From Candidatus Woesearchaeota archaeon (GTDB taxonomy: Archaea > Nanobdellota > Nanobdellia > Woesearchaeales > GW2011-AR4): 43,818 nucleotides of DNA. The notes under the pieces were generated by a model, which saw only the letters and a program-made list of their open reading frames with translations, ran no database searches and was not told where the DNA came from. This document shows positions 31,788-40,379 of this stretch, in pieces; within the stretch, counting starts at the first letter, position 1; each line of letters starts with the position of its first letter. The stretch covers positions 1 through 43,818 of the forward strand of contig JACPTC010000054.1 in NCBI GenBank assembly GCA_016192985.1, read 5' to 3'. The position numbers and the translations under genes were made by a program.

Positions 31788-32639
31788 ATGGTTGTTGAAT
31801 CATTGATTAATCCGTTCAAAGCCGAAAAAAGCCCATGGCAGATGTTTTTTCTCGGTTTTTTATACACATCAATCGGCATATTCCTATCATTATGGATTTT
31901 TAGGGATGAGGCAAGCCTGATTATGGTATTTATGATAACCATGGCAGCATTGCCAATATTTTATAATGCCATTAAACTGGAAGAAAGCAAAGATATGGTT
32001 ATGGATAAAGAGACGGAGATTTTGAAAGAGCATAACAAGGCAATCTCTTTTTTTATGTATATGTTCGTTGGGATCACTATAGCTTGCGCCGTTTGGTACT
32101 CTTTACTGCCTGCAGAGACGATAAACAACCTTTTTGATAAACAAACAGGCACAATACAATCTATAAATAATCAAGTATCTGGCAACGCAGTTTATAGTTT
32201 AAACATTTTTGCCAAGATATTCTTTAATAATTTCAAGGTTTTGGCCTTTTCAATACTATTCTCTTTTGTATATGGTGCAGGAGCAATTTTCATTTTGGTT
32301 TGGAATGGAACAGTGATAGGGGCAGCAATCGGAAATTTTATCAGAGCGAACATAAGTAGCTATACACATTCTTTAGGTTTCCTGGAAACAGGCAATTATT
32401 TCCACGTAGTGTCTTTAGGTTTGCTGAAATACTCTATTCACGGCATTCCAGAGATTTTGGCTTATTTCTATGGCGGCTTGGCAGGAGGCATACTCTCCGT
32501 GGCATTAATAAGGAAGCATTTCGCTTCTGAGAAATTTTCCAAAATAATGATAGATTTTTCAGAACTTGTTCTTATAGCGGTCGGCTTTTTGGTTGCAGCA
32601 GCATTTCTGGAGGTATATATAACGCCAGTGCTGTTCTAA
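31788..32639 (+). CDS. SpoIIM-family (stage II sporulation protein M-like) membrane protein
   Basis: 283 aa, about seven membrane helices. The SpoIIM/DUF95 hallmarks are the N-terminal amphipathic stretch and first helix (WQMFFLGFLYTSIGIFLSLW), the conserved FFNNFKVLAFSILFSFVYGAGAIFILVWNGTVIGAAIG block, and HGIPEILAYFYGGLAGG with its conserved HGIxE motif. Archaeal members are widespread with no agreed role; membrane remodelling is a guess from the bacterial namesake. It stands alone between aIF2-beta and the RPA-like gene, both on the other strand. Confidence 0.85.
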   Translation: MVVESLINPFKAEKSPWQMFFLGFLYTSIGIFLSLWIFRDEASLIMVFMITMAALPIFYNAIKLEESKDMVMDKETEILKEHNKAISFFMYMFVGITIACAVWYSLLPAETINNLFDKQTGTIQSINNQVSGNAVYSLNIFAKIFFNNFKVLAFSILFSFVYGAGAIFILVWNGTVIGAAIGNFIRANISSYTHSLGFLETGNYFHVVSLGLLKYSIHGIPEILAYFYGGLAGGILSVALIRKHFASEKFSKIMIDFSELVLIAVGFLVAAAFLEVYITPVLF

Positions 32640-32685
32640 TAAAGTTAAATACAACCATTCTGGTTTGTGGCATCTGCATCAAATA

Positions 32686-33321
32686 TCACTCAAGCACTTT
32701 GAGCTTGCCTGGTTTCACCTCGAAAATACTTCCATTTTCTAAGAGCTTATTTATGATATCTTCGGCTTTACTGTTGCTACATTTTTTAACTAACTCCTCT
32801 ATGGGAGCCCCGTCCCCGTTGTCAAGTTTTTTTATCAGTAAATACACCTCTTCATTGCCGTTCTCAAAAATCTCTTGCTCCAACTTTTTGCTAGTGTTCT
32901 CAAAAATCTCTTGCTCCGCTACCTTTTCAAACTCCATCCTCCTGACATCTATCCATTGGAAATTATCAACCTTCCTCAAGATTTCTGGGGTTATATACTT
33001 TTCATTATTAAATTCCCTAATTCTTCCAATAACCAGAACAAAATCACCGACATCGACCATTGAAAAAATTTCTTTATTTTCAAAACTCCGCAAAGCAAGC
33101 CTTCCAGTCCCATCATCGATTACTACATTCGCGTAACTTAAATCTTCACTTTTGAATACAATTGTTGCTATTATATTAACCCTCAAAACATTAATTTTAT
33201 TTATGATTGCATAACCCGCAGAAAGGGCATCTTTAACAAAAAGATTGTTCAGAATGTCAACTATTCTTACCTTATACGCAACCTGCCGTTTCTGAAAAGT
33301 GTTATGTTGCAGTTCTGGCAT
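32686..33321 (-). CDS. RPA-like OB-fold single-strand DNA-binding protein
   Basis: The 211-aa product starts MPELQHNTFQKRQVAYKVRI. It has an OB fold (LRVNIIATIVFKSEDLSYANVVIDDGTGRLALRSF..GDFVLVIGRIRE) and a C-terminal winged-helix-like domain (DGAPIEELVKKC). This is the two-domain layout of RPA32/COG3390-type archaeal proteins. It lies 46 bp behind mcm on the same strand. A 22-bp direct repeat (32860-32881 and 32896-32917) duplicates 12 codons, giving EQEIFEN twice in the linker. The ORF track's 29 extra N-terminal residues start inside the mcm stop region and are not needed. Confidence 0.75.
   Translation of the reverse strand: MPELQHNTFQKRQVAYKVRIVDILNNLFVKDALSAGYAIINKINVLRVNIIATIVFKSEDLSYANVVIDDGTGRLALRSFENKEIFSMVDVGDFVLVIGRIREFNNEKYITPEILRKVDNFQWIDVRRMEFEKVAEQEIFENTSKKLEQEIFENGNEEVYLLIKKLDNGDGAPIEELVKKCSNSKAEDIINKLLENGSIFEVKPGKLKVLE
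32860..32917 (-). repeat. In-frame 36-bp duplication inside the RPA-like gene
   Basis: GTTCTCAAAAATCTCTTGCT (plus strand) recurs at a distance of exactly 36 bases, so 12 codons were duplicated in frame, encoding EQEIFEN in each copy within the charged linker between the OB and winged-helix parts. Confidence 0.8.
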
Positions 33322-33367
33322 TTCAGTAAATCCCACCAACCTCACATGTATTAAAAATCTAGGTAGA

Positions 33368-36300
33368 TTATATTTTGCTGACGAAGCCGCGTCTCGGTTC
33401 AAACACATCCCCCGAACGCTTTAACCTCTCAAGAGCATCCTCAACCTTATCCTCATCTAAGCCTCTGTTTTTTGCTTCTGCAACAACCTCTTCAATTGGA
33501 ATTGCCTTTCCAAGCTTTGTCTCAAGCTCACCAATAATCTCTTTCAAAGTCAATATGTGGCTTCTTTGCGTGGCAGGAATTCCAGTCGCTATTCTGTCAA
33601 TATCTATCTTTCCCGTCTCCCTATCAAAACCAACTTGCATCAGACAATAATCCAACAACTCAATAGCTTTTCTGGCATCTTTTCTAGTGACTCTACTATC
33701 AAGCCTAGCTCTCGCAGAAGCTTCGCTGAGCCTTACTAATGCTTCCAGCTGTCTCGCAGAAATAGGAATGGTTTTTACACCACCTTCGCCACCGCCCTTT
33801 CTCATTCTAAGATAAAACTCCTTAATTTCCTCTAAAGCACCATCTGTAAGTTTCGGATGCATTTTTTGCCTTGCATACGCAACATACTTTCTTAATAAAT
33901 CAGTGTGTATTTCTGGCTCTTGTATGTCTGGACTCTGGTGTAAAGTCAAAATATGCTTTGCCATCTTCTCATCTCGAGTTTCTTCTGGCAAGTCTTTTAT
34001 AGGAAATATCAAGTCGAATCTGTTAATGAGCGTAGGTGGTAAATCTATTTGGTCTGCAATTATCCCGTAAGGGTCAAATCTGCCAAACTTTGGATTTGCA
34101 GCCGCAAGCACGGTTGTTCTGGCTATCAGCGTTGCCTGTATATTTGCTTTGCTGATGCTCACTGTTTGATTTTCAAGAGCTTCATGCATTGCTGCCCTGT
34201 CCTCAGAATTCATCTTATCAAGCTCGTCAACACAAACCAGTCCATCAGAGCTTAATACCATTGCTCCTGCTTCCAAAGCCCAACCGCTTAAAAACTCATC
34301 CCTTACAACAGCGGCTGTAATTCCGGCTCCACTCACGCCTTTGCCGCTTACATATCTTCCTTTTGGGGCGATTTGGGTTATCCTTTTAAGCAATGCGGAT
34401 TTTCCTGAGTTATGGCAGACAATCCCATTTGCTATGAATGTATGACTAACAGGCACTTCAAAATCATATACATCCATAACTCCAGACGGTAAAATTTTAA
34501 CAACTCTTTCCCATCTCTGAGGTTTTTTTCTTTTTTGAATATGGCTTTTATTTTTTATTACTTCCAAAACATTATTCAATGCTGTTTTCTTTTTTTCAGA
34601 ATTAAATCCTATATGCTTGGCAAATAATTCCATATCATAAGACCTTCTTATACATAAATTGTTTCCTATAACTCTTGATTGTAAACCGAAATAGAGAAGT
34701 AATAACTGCACATCTTGTAGCACATCTATTGTAGAAGATTTTAATTGTATAGATGTTCTTCCTCTTCCGTTTCCAAAAGCACAACCATCGGCTTCAAAAA
34801 GCCAGCTGATAAATTTTGCTATAACATGCTTTGGACTTTTAAATATTTGCTGAGGAACCCTTTTATTTGCTAAAAAGGAAAGTGATTGCGCAATTTGCCT
34901 GCTATTCATCTCTAGTACATATATTTGTTGGGTTGAAATAAACTGCCTTAAAAGTCCACTTCCATCATCAATAGTTTTCACTTTTCCATCAATGTTCTTA
35001 GTATAGATTGAAGGCTCTACATTAAATGTTATTTTCCACAACTCTGAAAGATTTTCAATCAAATCCCTTTCCTCATTATTAACATAACAGGTTACCCTAT
35101 ATCCATTTGGATGGATATTTCCATCCCCGATAATATAACCACACAAAGAAGCAAGCTCAGGTGTAAATTTACTTGGCAGAGAAACTTCTTTTAGATGCTC
35201 AGATTTTTTCTCTACTCTTTCAAAATTAGTTTGGGCAAGCTTTTTGACCATTGTTGGAATTTTTGGCATAACCCTAATCGGTGTGTTCAATAAAATTTCA
35301 TCAGCTCTTTTCCAGCCATCTTTTGTCAGAAAAGGCTGATTATAGGTACATGTAACTTCTTTTCCCGTTTCAGTAACAACCTTAAGTACGGGTTGCTGTG
35401 GATAATGTTGAAAAATAGTTGCAAAATCATAATATTTATCTTTTCCATGTTTTCTTATTTTTGTGACAACCTCCCTAATTTGCTGCAAGTGCTTGTTTCC
35501 AATATTTTTTATCTGTTCCATCCCTTTGCATATTAACGCAACTTGGGAATCACCTGCAATACATCCAGGGTCACCAACCAGCAGAATATGCATGTCGCCT
35601 CTACTAACCACATTGTCCATCCTCGTCTTTCTTACACCTCCCATTAGCTGAAGCAGCAACGCTTCCTTCACCTTTTCGTATCCATAAATCGAAGGAGCCA
35701 TTGAATTCACAAGCTTTTCATACCCTTTTGGGTCATTCGCAATTTCCAGAATTTCCTTTTCATCTTCCTCGCTTATCTCAACTTCATAAAATGTGCCTTC
35801 AACAGGCTTTATGTGATTGGTATCAATCATCAAATCAAGCTTCGTTGATTTTGCGCCACTTCTCGATATTATAGGAACTTCTTTTACTACACCAACAACC
35901 TCTACCTTGCTGCCTGGTGAAGTTCTTTTCTCGCTTAAAGGGCTAACCAAGTCATCTGTCAGAAGAACATTGATGCGTTTTGGCTGCTCCCCTCCTTCAA
36001 GGTTTTCGTGAGCCTCTTCAACTACAATTCCCTGTGCGTCTACCAATTCTTTGTCAAGCATGACAAACTTACCCTTTCTCCCGCAGCCGCACCTTGTTGG
36101 CTCCCTGAAAGTGCCTTCAAGCTGCAATACATTGATTATGTTGCCACACACAGGGCACTCAAATCTTGCGGATGTAACCTGAGGCCTTACATCGGATTTT
36201 CGCCTTATAACACCCTCAACAAAAAAAAGCTTGTTTATGTGCTTGCTTCTGATGTCCCTTATCATTATGTGCTGGCTTTGCGGTAAATTATGGAATCTTA

Positions 36301-36541
36301 TTCTAAAATTGATTAAACCTTCTACATCAAATTGTTCAACTGCCTTTTCAATAGCCTTTATTGTCTCGTCAGGCGCATCCAGAAGCTGTGTTGCAAGGTC
36401 AAGGTCGTACTTAGAAAGCTCTGCAAAATCTATTAAGAGGAACCTATCACCATTTCTCACACTCTCTAATAGGGAAGTGTAGTAATTGCTATCAATGAAA
36501 TCCTGAAACCTCCTTACCTGCTCGATGACATTAAGTTCCAT
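33368..36541 (-). CDS. mcm: MCM replicative helicase containing an intein
   Basis: The extein is a complete archaeal MCM of about 672 aa: N-terminal domain with a zinc motif (FECPVCGN, RCGCGRKG), AAA+ domain with Walker B LVCVDELDKM, sensor ALENQTVSISKAN and the arginine finger region LINRFDLIFP, and a C-terminal winged helix. The Walker A loop is split: LLVGDPG precedes the intein and SGKSALLKR follows it, so the helicase is dead until splicing occurs. The spliced motif GDPGSGKS keeps the essential Lys and Ser. It precedes the RPA-like gene on the minus strand. GTG at 36547 is an alternative start. Confidence 0.96.
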   Translation of the reverse strand: MELNVIEQVRRFQDFIDSNYYTSLLESVRNGDRFLLIDFAELSKYDLDLATQLLDAPDETIKAIEKAVEQFDVEGLINFRIRFHNLPQSQHIMIRDIRSKHINKLFFVEGVIRRKSDVRPQVTSARFECPVCGNIINVLQLEGTFREPTRCGCGRKGKFVMLDKELVDAQGIVVEEAHENLEGGEQPKRINVLLTDDLVSPLSEKRTSPGSKVEVVGVVKEVPIISRSGAKSTKLDLMIDTNHIKPVEGTFYEVEISEEDEKEILEIANDPKGYEKLVNSMAPSIYGYEKVKEALLLQLMGGVRKTRMDNVVSRGDMHILLVGDPGCIAGDSQVALICKGMEQIKNIGNKHLQQIREVVTKIRKHGKDKYYDFATIFQHYPQQPVLKVVTETGKEVTCTYNQPFLTKDGWKRADEILLNTPIRVMPKIPTMVKKLAQTNFERVEKKSEHLKEVSLPSKFTPELASLCGYIIGDGNIHPNGYRVTCYVNNEERDLIENLSELWKITFNVEPSIYTKNIDGKVKTIDDGSGLLRQFISTQQIYVLEMNSRQIAQSLSFLANKRVPQQIFKSPKHVIAKFISWLFEADGCAFGNGRGRTSIQLKSSTIDVLQDVQLLLLYFGLQSRVIGNNLCIRRSYDMELFAKHIGFNSEKKKTALNNVLEVIKNKSHIQKRKKPQRWERVVKILPSGVMDVYDFEVPVSHTFIANGIVCHNSGKSALLKRITQIAPKGRYVSGKGVSGAGITAAVVRDEFLSGWALEAGAMVLSSDGLVCVDELDKMNSEDRAAMHEALENQTVSISKANIQATLIARTTVLAAANPKFGRFDPYGIIADQIDLPPTLINRFDLIFPIKDLPEETRDEKMAKHILTLHQSPDIQEPEIHTDLLRKYVAYARQKMHPKLTDGALEEIKEFYLRMRKGGGEGGVKTIPISARQLEALVRLSEASARARLDSRVTRKDARKAIELLDYCLMQVGFDRETGKIDIDRIATGIPATQRSHILTLKEIIGELETKLGKAIPIEEVVAEAKNRGLDEDKVEDALERLKRSGDVFEPRRGFVSKI
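34409..35563 (-). other. Intein with LAGLIDADG homing endonuclease in the MCM Walker A loop
   Basis: 385 aa. It begins with the nucleophile Cys (CIAGDSQVALI, block A) and ends HTFIANGIVCHN (blocks F/G, penultimate His and terminal Asn), followed by Ser of the C-extein. Two dodecapeptide motifs, LCGYIIGDGNI and FISWLFEADGC, keep their acidic catalytic residues, so the homing endonuclease could be active. Archaeal MCM/Cdc21 inteins are known. All splicing residues look intact. The insertion sits between Gly and Ser of GDPG-SGKS, the most conserved part of the gene, as usual for homing inteins. Confidence 0.95.
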
Positions 36542-36580
36542 AAGCACACTCTTATTTTTTTAATAAAATAAAAAACAACA

Positions 36581-37135
36581 TCAAGCCTTTACGCGCTTTA
36601 GGTTTTCTATCAGCTTGTCAAGCGCGGCATGCACCTCTTTCTCACTTTTTGTTCCTGTGCAAACCACTTTGCCGTTGCTGAAAAGCAGGAAAGTTGCCTT
36701 TGCGGCTGTAAGCTTGTACACTAAGCCAGGGAACTGCTCTGGCTCGTATTCTGTGTTTTCTAGCTTCATAGCCAAAGTATTCAGATTCAAGTCCATTCCA
36801 ACACTACCTGAAGCCACAATGTTCTGAATCTTAATTTCTGGCTTAATCGTTATTTTTACATTGATTTTCTCAAGGCTTTTGATTATTTTCTTGATGCTCT
36901 CTTCAACTTTATCCATTGAGCGGGCTCCTGTGCAAACAACCTTGCCTGAGCTGAATATCAAAGCAGAGGTTTTAGGCTCCTTGATTCTTATAACAAGGCC
37001 AGGGAACTGCTCTGGGTTGTATTCTGTGTTGCTAAGCGTAGCTGCCATCTTTTCAAGCGGTATATCATGCTTTAAAGATGTACTAACAACTATATTAACT
37101 ACTTTTATGTCTCTTTTAGTTTCTTTTTTAGCCAT
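36581..37135 (-). CDS. tbp: TATA-binding protein
   Basis: 184 aa with the two-fold TBP saddle: repeat 1 KVVNIVVSTSLKHDIPLEKM..YNPEQFPGLVIRI..SGKVVCTGARS and repeat 2 IQNIVASGSVGMDLNLNTLA..YEPEQFPGLVYKL..NGKVVCTGTKS. It binds the TTTAWATA boxes seen across this window and nucleates transcription with TFB. Its own promoter TTTAAATAAG lies at about 37163-37172, and GGGGGTG precedes the ATG at a workable spacing. The long upstream gap carries unusual repeats (separate entries). It is 33 bp from the mcm end and reads the same way. Confidence 0.96.
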   Translation of the reverse strand: MAKKETKRDIKVVNIVVSTSLKHDIPLEKMAATLSNTEYNPEQFPGLVIRIKEPKTSALIFSSGKVVCTGARSMDKVEESIKKIIKSLEKINVKITIKPEIKIQNIVASGSVGMDLNLNTLAMKLENTEYEPEQFPGLVYKLTAAKATFLLFSNGKVVCTGTKSEKEVHAALDKLIENLKRVKA

Positions 37136-37180
37136 TTTTAATTACACCCCCAAATAAAGCTTATTTAAACTGAAAAACAA

Positions 37181-37218
37181 CAAAAAATGCTTTTTTAAGA
37201 TTAAAAAAGCATTTTTTG
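37181..37218. repeat. Perfect 18-bp inverted repeat (hairpin) upstream of tbp
   Basis: The arms CAAAAAATGCTTTTTTAA and TTAAAAAAGCATTTTTTG are exact reverse complements around a central GA. It could form a cruciform or hairpin, act as a bidirectional T-rich transcription stop, or be a remnant of an inverted-repeat element. It lies just upstream of the tbp TATA box and no gene ends here in either direction. Confidence 0.8.
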
Positions 37219-37231
37219 CCATATATCGTTA

Positions 37232-37290
37232 TTTTATTTATAAATACTTATAAAGCACTTTTATTTATAAATACTTTTATTTTTAAATAG
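37232..37290 (+). repeat. Tandem TATA-like repeats in the tbp upstream gap
   Basis: TTTTATTTATAAATACTT occurs exactly at 37232-37249 and 37259-37276 (27-bp period), with a degenerate third copy, TTTTATTTTTAAATAG, at 37275-37290. Each contains a consensus-like archaeal TATA box with near dyad symmetry. They belong to no visible ORF. The remainder of the 286-base gap (37291-37368) holds nothing recognisable. Confidence 0.7.
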
Positions 37291-37368
37291 AACTATCCAC
37301 ACATAGATTTTACAAAGAATATGCCCCCTTAATTTCGCATGGAGATTTTTGTTTATCTGAATTTATTT

Positions 37369-37411
37369 TAACCCTGCTGAAAATACAAATATTTAAATAT
37401 CAGTAGGGTTA
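37369..37411 (+). promoter_or_regulatory. Promoter of the DUF4143 ATPase with flanking operator inverted repeat
   Basis: TAACCCTGCTGA (37369-37380) and TCAGTAGGGTTA (37400-37411) are inverted copies with one mismatch. They enclose the TATA box ATATTTAAATAT (37389-37400), which is 25-30 bases before the ATG at 37422. A dimeric repressor or a looping pair of binding sites here would block TBP. Confidence 0.65.
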
Positions 37412-37421
37412 TTTTTTGGGC

Positions 37422-38657
37422 ATGGGATACATTAAAAGGGATATTGAGGGGGATATCTACAAATATCTTAATGTAAAAGAAATAATAGCAGTTGTCGGAG
37501 CGAGACAATGTGGTAAAACAACCCTTATAGAGAATATTCTTAAAAATCTTAATAAAAAAGGTAAGAAAATAAGCAAAGTGAGTTTTGATAATATAAAAGA
37601 ATTACAGCTTTTCGAAAATGACATTGACTCTTTTATTGAGATTCATGTTAAGGGATATGATTTCTTATTTATTGACGAAATTCAATATTCAAAAGACAGC
37701 GGCAAAAAGCTAAAGTATATATATGATAATTTCAAGATAAAAATATTTATTTCAGGATCCTCAGCAGCAGAGCTTGCAATACAGAGCTTGAAGTATTTAG
37801 TAGGAAGAATTTTTGTTTTTACTCTTTATCCCTTTTCTTTTAAAGAGTATATAAGAGTAAGAAATCAAAAACTATTACCCCTTTATGTCTCAGTAAAGTA
37901 TAAGAAAGAGGTAACATCAGAATTAAACAAACACCTCAAAGAATTCATGCTCTATGGAGGGTACCCAAGAGTAGTGCTTGCAAAGGACGAAGAAGAAAAG
38001 CGGACAATATTAAAAAACATCTACAGTACATACTTACTAAAAGAAATTCGGGAAATACTGGCTTTAAGCGGCGATTATAAGCTTATTAATCTAATTAAAT
38101 CTCTCTCGCTACAAATAGGGGGTATTATTAACTATAATGAACTTTCAACAATCACTGGATATTCTTACAAGGAATTAAAAAACTCCCTTAATATTCTTGA
38201 AAAGACATTTATATGCAGCCAGATAAGGACTTTTCATACTAATAAAAGGACAGAACTTGTGAAAAGCCCCAAGATATATTTTTATGATTTAGGCTTTAGA
38301 AATACTAGTTTTGATAATTTCAGCGGTGAAAGGACGGATATGGGCAGAATGTATGAGAATTTCATTTTTTCGGAATTTGTTAAAAATGATTTTTTCCCAA
38401 AATATTGGCACACGAAATCAGGGGCAGAAATTGATTTTATTCTGGAAAAATCAAATAAACTTATTCCTATTGAAGTAAAATCAACCTTATCAAAAGAAAC
38501 ATTAACTAAGTCATTCTACGCTTTTGTAGAAAAATACAAACCTAATAGAGGCTTTATTGCTTCATTGGATTTTGAAGGCAAAAAGAAAATAAATGGCTGT
38601 GAAATTATTTTTACCTCCTTACTAAAACTTATTAATCATTTAAAATCAGAAGCTTAG
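37422..38657 (+). CDS. AAA (AAA_14) ATPase with DUF4143 domain
   Basis: 411 aa. The N-terminal P-loop ATPase has Walker A VVGARQCGKTTLIENI and Walker B DFLFIDEIQYS, then FISGSSAAEL and LYPFSFKEYI, the family pattern. The C-terminal part (about 205-400) is DUF4143 with a PD-(D/E)XK-like fold: GAEIDFILEKSNKLIPIEVKST shows the D...E-x-K triad. Such proteins are abundant in archaea and some are linked to genome parasites or defence, but their function is unsettled. The frame starts at ATG 37422 (the track's TTG is upstream) and ends 7 bp before the rnp3 ATG, so the two are probably co-transcribed. Confidence 0.85.
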   Translation: MGYIKRDIEGDIYKYLNVKEIIAVVGARQCGKTTLIENILKNLNKKGKKISKVSFDNIKELQLFENDIDSFIEIHVKGYDFLFIDEIQYSKDSGKKLKYIYDNFKIKIFISGSSAAELAIQSLKYLVGRIFVFTLYPFSFKEYIRVRNQKLLPLYVSVKYKKEVTSELNKHLKEFMLYGGYPRVVLAKDEEEKRTILKNIYSTYLLKEIREILALSGDYKLINLIKSLSLQIGGIINYNELSTITGYSYKELKNSLNILEKTFICSQIRTFHTNKRTELVKSPKIYFYDLGFRNTSFDNFSGERTDMGRMYENFIFSEFVKNDFFPKYWHTKSGAEIDFILEKSNKLIPIEVKSTLSKETLTKSFYAFVEKYKPNRGFIASLDFEGKKKINGCEIIFTSLLKLINHLKSEA

Positions 38658-38664
38658 GAAGAGC

Positions 38665-39273
38665 ATGTTTAGCGATATTGTAATCCCAAATAATAATGAA
38701 GCGGAATTTATAGAGATAGCTGCAAAACTTGGTACTAAAAAACTCACTTTTCTTTACGATTTTGATGAATATAATGAGGGAAAAGCCCAAGAGGCAATCC
38801 AAAATCATAAAATAAACGCCGAGATTGGCTTTATAGTTAATCAAAAAAACATAAACAGGGTATCTAAAGCATCAAAGCTGCTTATTGTCAAAAGCTCGGA
38901 TAATGACAGGCGCTTTATTGAGAGCAAAAAAATAAATTTGATTTATGGATTTGAAGAAATCCACAAAAAGGATTACTTGCACCAGAGGGCATCAGGATTA
39001 AATCATACATTGTGCGAAATCATGAACAAGAATAATGTCGCGCTAGGGATTTCATACGACTCATTGCTCAAAGCAAATAACCATGCCAAGGCCTTATTGA
39101 TGGGAAGGATCATGCAGAACATTGCTTTGTGTCAAAAATATACTGTAAAAACATTTATCGCGTCTTTTTCAGAAAATCCATACGAACTAAGGGCACAACA
39201 CGACTTAATAAGTCTTTTTAAAATACTTGGGATGAACAGTAAACTATCAAATTCTCTAACATCTTTATCTTAA
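38665..39273 (+). CDS. rnp3: RNase P protein component 3 (Rpp30)
   Basis: The 202-aa TIM-barrel-like protein has the Rpp30 signature YLHQRASGLNHTLCEIMNKNNVALGIS and LLMGRIMQNIALCQKYTVKTFIASFS with a final ELRAQHDLISLFKILGM. It is a protein subunit of archaeal RNase P, which removes tRNA 5-prime leaders, and it pairs with Pop5. It lies 7 bp behind the DUF4143 gene and its stop overlaps the convergent acyltransferase-like gene by 4 bp. The RNase P RNA is not in the window. Confidence 0.92.
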   Translation: MFSDIVIPNNNEAEFIEIAAKLGTKKLTFLYDFDEYNEGKAQEAIQNHKINAEIGFIVNQKNINRVSKASKLLIVKSSDNDRRFIESKKINLIYGFEEIHKKDYLHQRASGLNHTLCEIMNKNNVALGISYDSLLKANNHAKALLMGRIMQNIALCQKYTVKTFIASFSENPYELRAQHDLISLFKILGMNSKLSNSLTSLS

Positions 39274-40346
39274 AAATTAATCTTCAACCCTTTTTCTTTC
39301 AATAAAATACATATAACACCAATAATATAACTAAAAAATAACATGAAGATTATTACTAGAAAAAGAGTATATAAATGATATGCAACAGTATTTTTTAGTA
39401 TTGAAACTAAATTATAACCAATGATAATATGTAAAACAAAAATCCAAAGCACACCTTTGCTAAAGGAATTAACTACATTATATTTTCCAAGTTTTTTAAT
39501 TTTAGAAAGCATAATATCAAAAAAAGCTACTGTTAGAAAGGCAAAACCAAAAGCCCCTACTAATGTAAAAGTTGGTGGTTGGAAAATATTAGGTCCCCAA
39601 AAATTCTCCGGATAGATTTTAAAAAAAACCTGTTTTTTTACAATTGCTAAAATCAATAAGGTTGTTCCCAAAATAGTAAATAAAATACGCATTTGGGATA
39701 CTTTGTTTTTAGATTTAAAATTAATATAGTGATGACCGATTAAAAATCCCAATACGAAAATTGAGAACCAAGGAAAGAATGGCCAAAAATGATGACCACT
39801 TCGATTGCCAACAAGCACTAATGCCCAATATTGGTTTTGGTATAAATCCAAAATTTCATGCAAATACGGTGCTAATATAAGATTTAAAGCCCCAGTCATT
39901 GCTAGTATTAATACAGAACCAAATTTTACAATAAAAATTGTTACTGTAATAGATAATGCCAAGAATTGCAAAACATCCCAAGCAAACAAATCTTCAAGAC
40001 CAAAAGCCAAGTAATTTAACAAATATCCAAGTAGCATAAGCCCAATAGCTTTAACAAATATACGTTTATAGTAAAAATTTCTATCTAGCGAATTATGCTT
40101 GCCACCTTGAATAGGTCTTATATACAATCTCAGCGAAGTTCCTGCTGCAAACGGCACTAACCCAGTAAAAAATATAACCGAATTTAGAAAAACAAAAAAA
40201 AATTTTTGATTGAACAAAGCAGAATTAGTGCCATAATCTAAGTCAATAAACCACCATACTACTATGTGTTCAATAATTATCAAAACAATTCCAATAGCCT
40301 TTATGGCATCTAGAGTTACCCACCTATCACCATTTTTATTAATCAT
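39270..40346 (-). CDS. Acyltransferase-like integral membrane protein (HGSNAT/DUF1624-like)
   Basis: 358 aa with about ten membrane helices. The N-terminal RWVTLDAIKAIGIVLIIIEH, PFAAGTSLRLYI and FFPWFSIFVLGFLIGHHYI resemble the transmembrane acetyltransferase group (HGSNAT_cat/YeiB, acyltransferase 3). The conserved His in the first helix and a loop such as GNRSGHHFWPFFPW fit this group. It probably modifies a glycan or lipid at the membrane, but the substrate is unknown. The gene stands alone, convergent with rnp3, and 34 bp separate it from the speE gene that reads the same way, so they could share a transcript. Confidence 0.65.
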   Translation of the reverse strand: MINKNGDRWVTLDAIKAIGIVLIIIEHIVVWWFIDLDYGTNSALFNQKFFFVFLNSVIFFTGLVPFAAGTSLRLYIRPIQGGKHNSLDRNFYYKRIFVKAIGLMLLGYLLNYLAFGLEDLFAWDVLQFLALSITVTIFIVKFGSVLILAMTGALNLILAPYLHEILDLYQNQYWALVLVGNRSGHHFWPFFPWFSIFVLGFLIGHHYINFKSKNKVSQMRILFTILGTTLLILAIVKKQVFFKIYPENFWGPNIFQPPTFTLVGAFGFAFLTVAFFDIMLSKIKKLGKYNVVNSFSKGVLWIFVLHIIIGYNLVSILKNTVAYHLYTLFLVIIFMLFFSYIIGVICILLKEKGLKINF

Positions 40347-40379
40347 ATCAGTCTAATCTGAAGTTAATACATTAAAAAA

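Noticed and set aside
37232-37290. CRISPR array
   Set aside because: Only two exact AT-rich repeats with a 9-bp gap and no spacers of CRISPR size; no cas genes.
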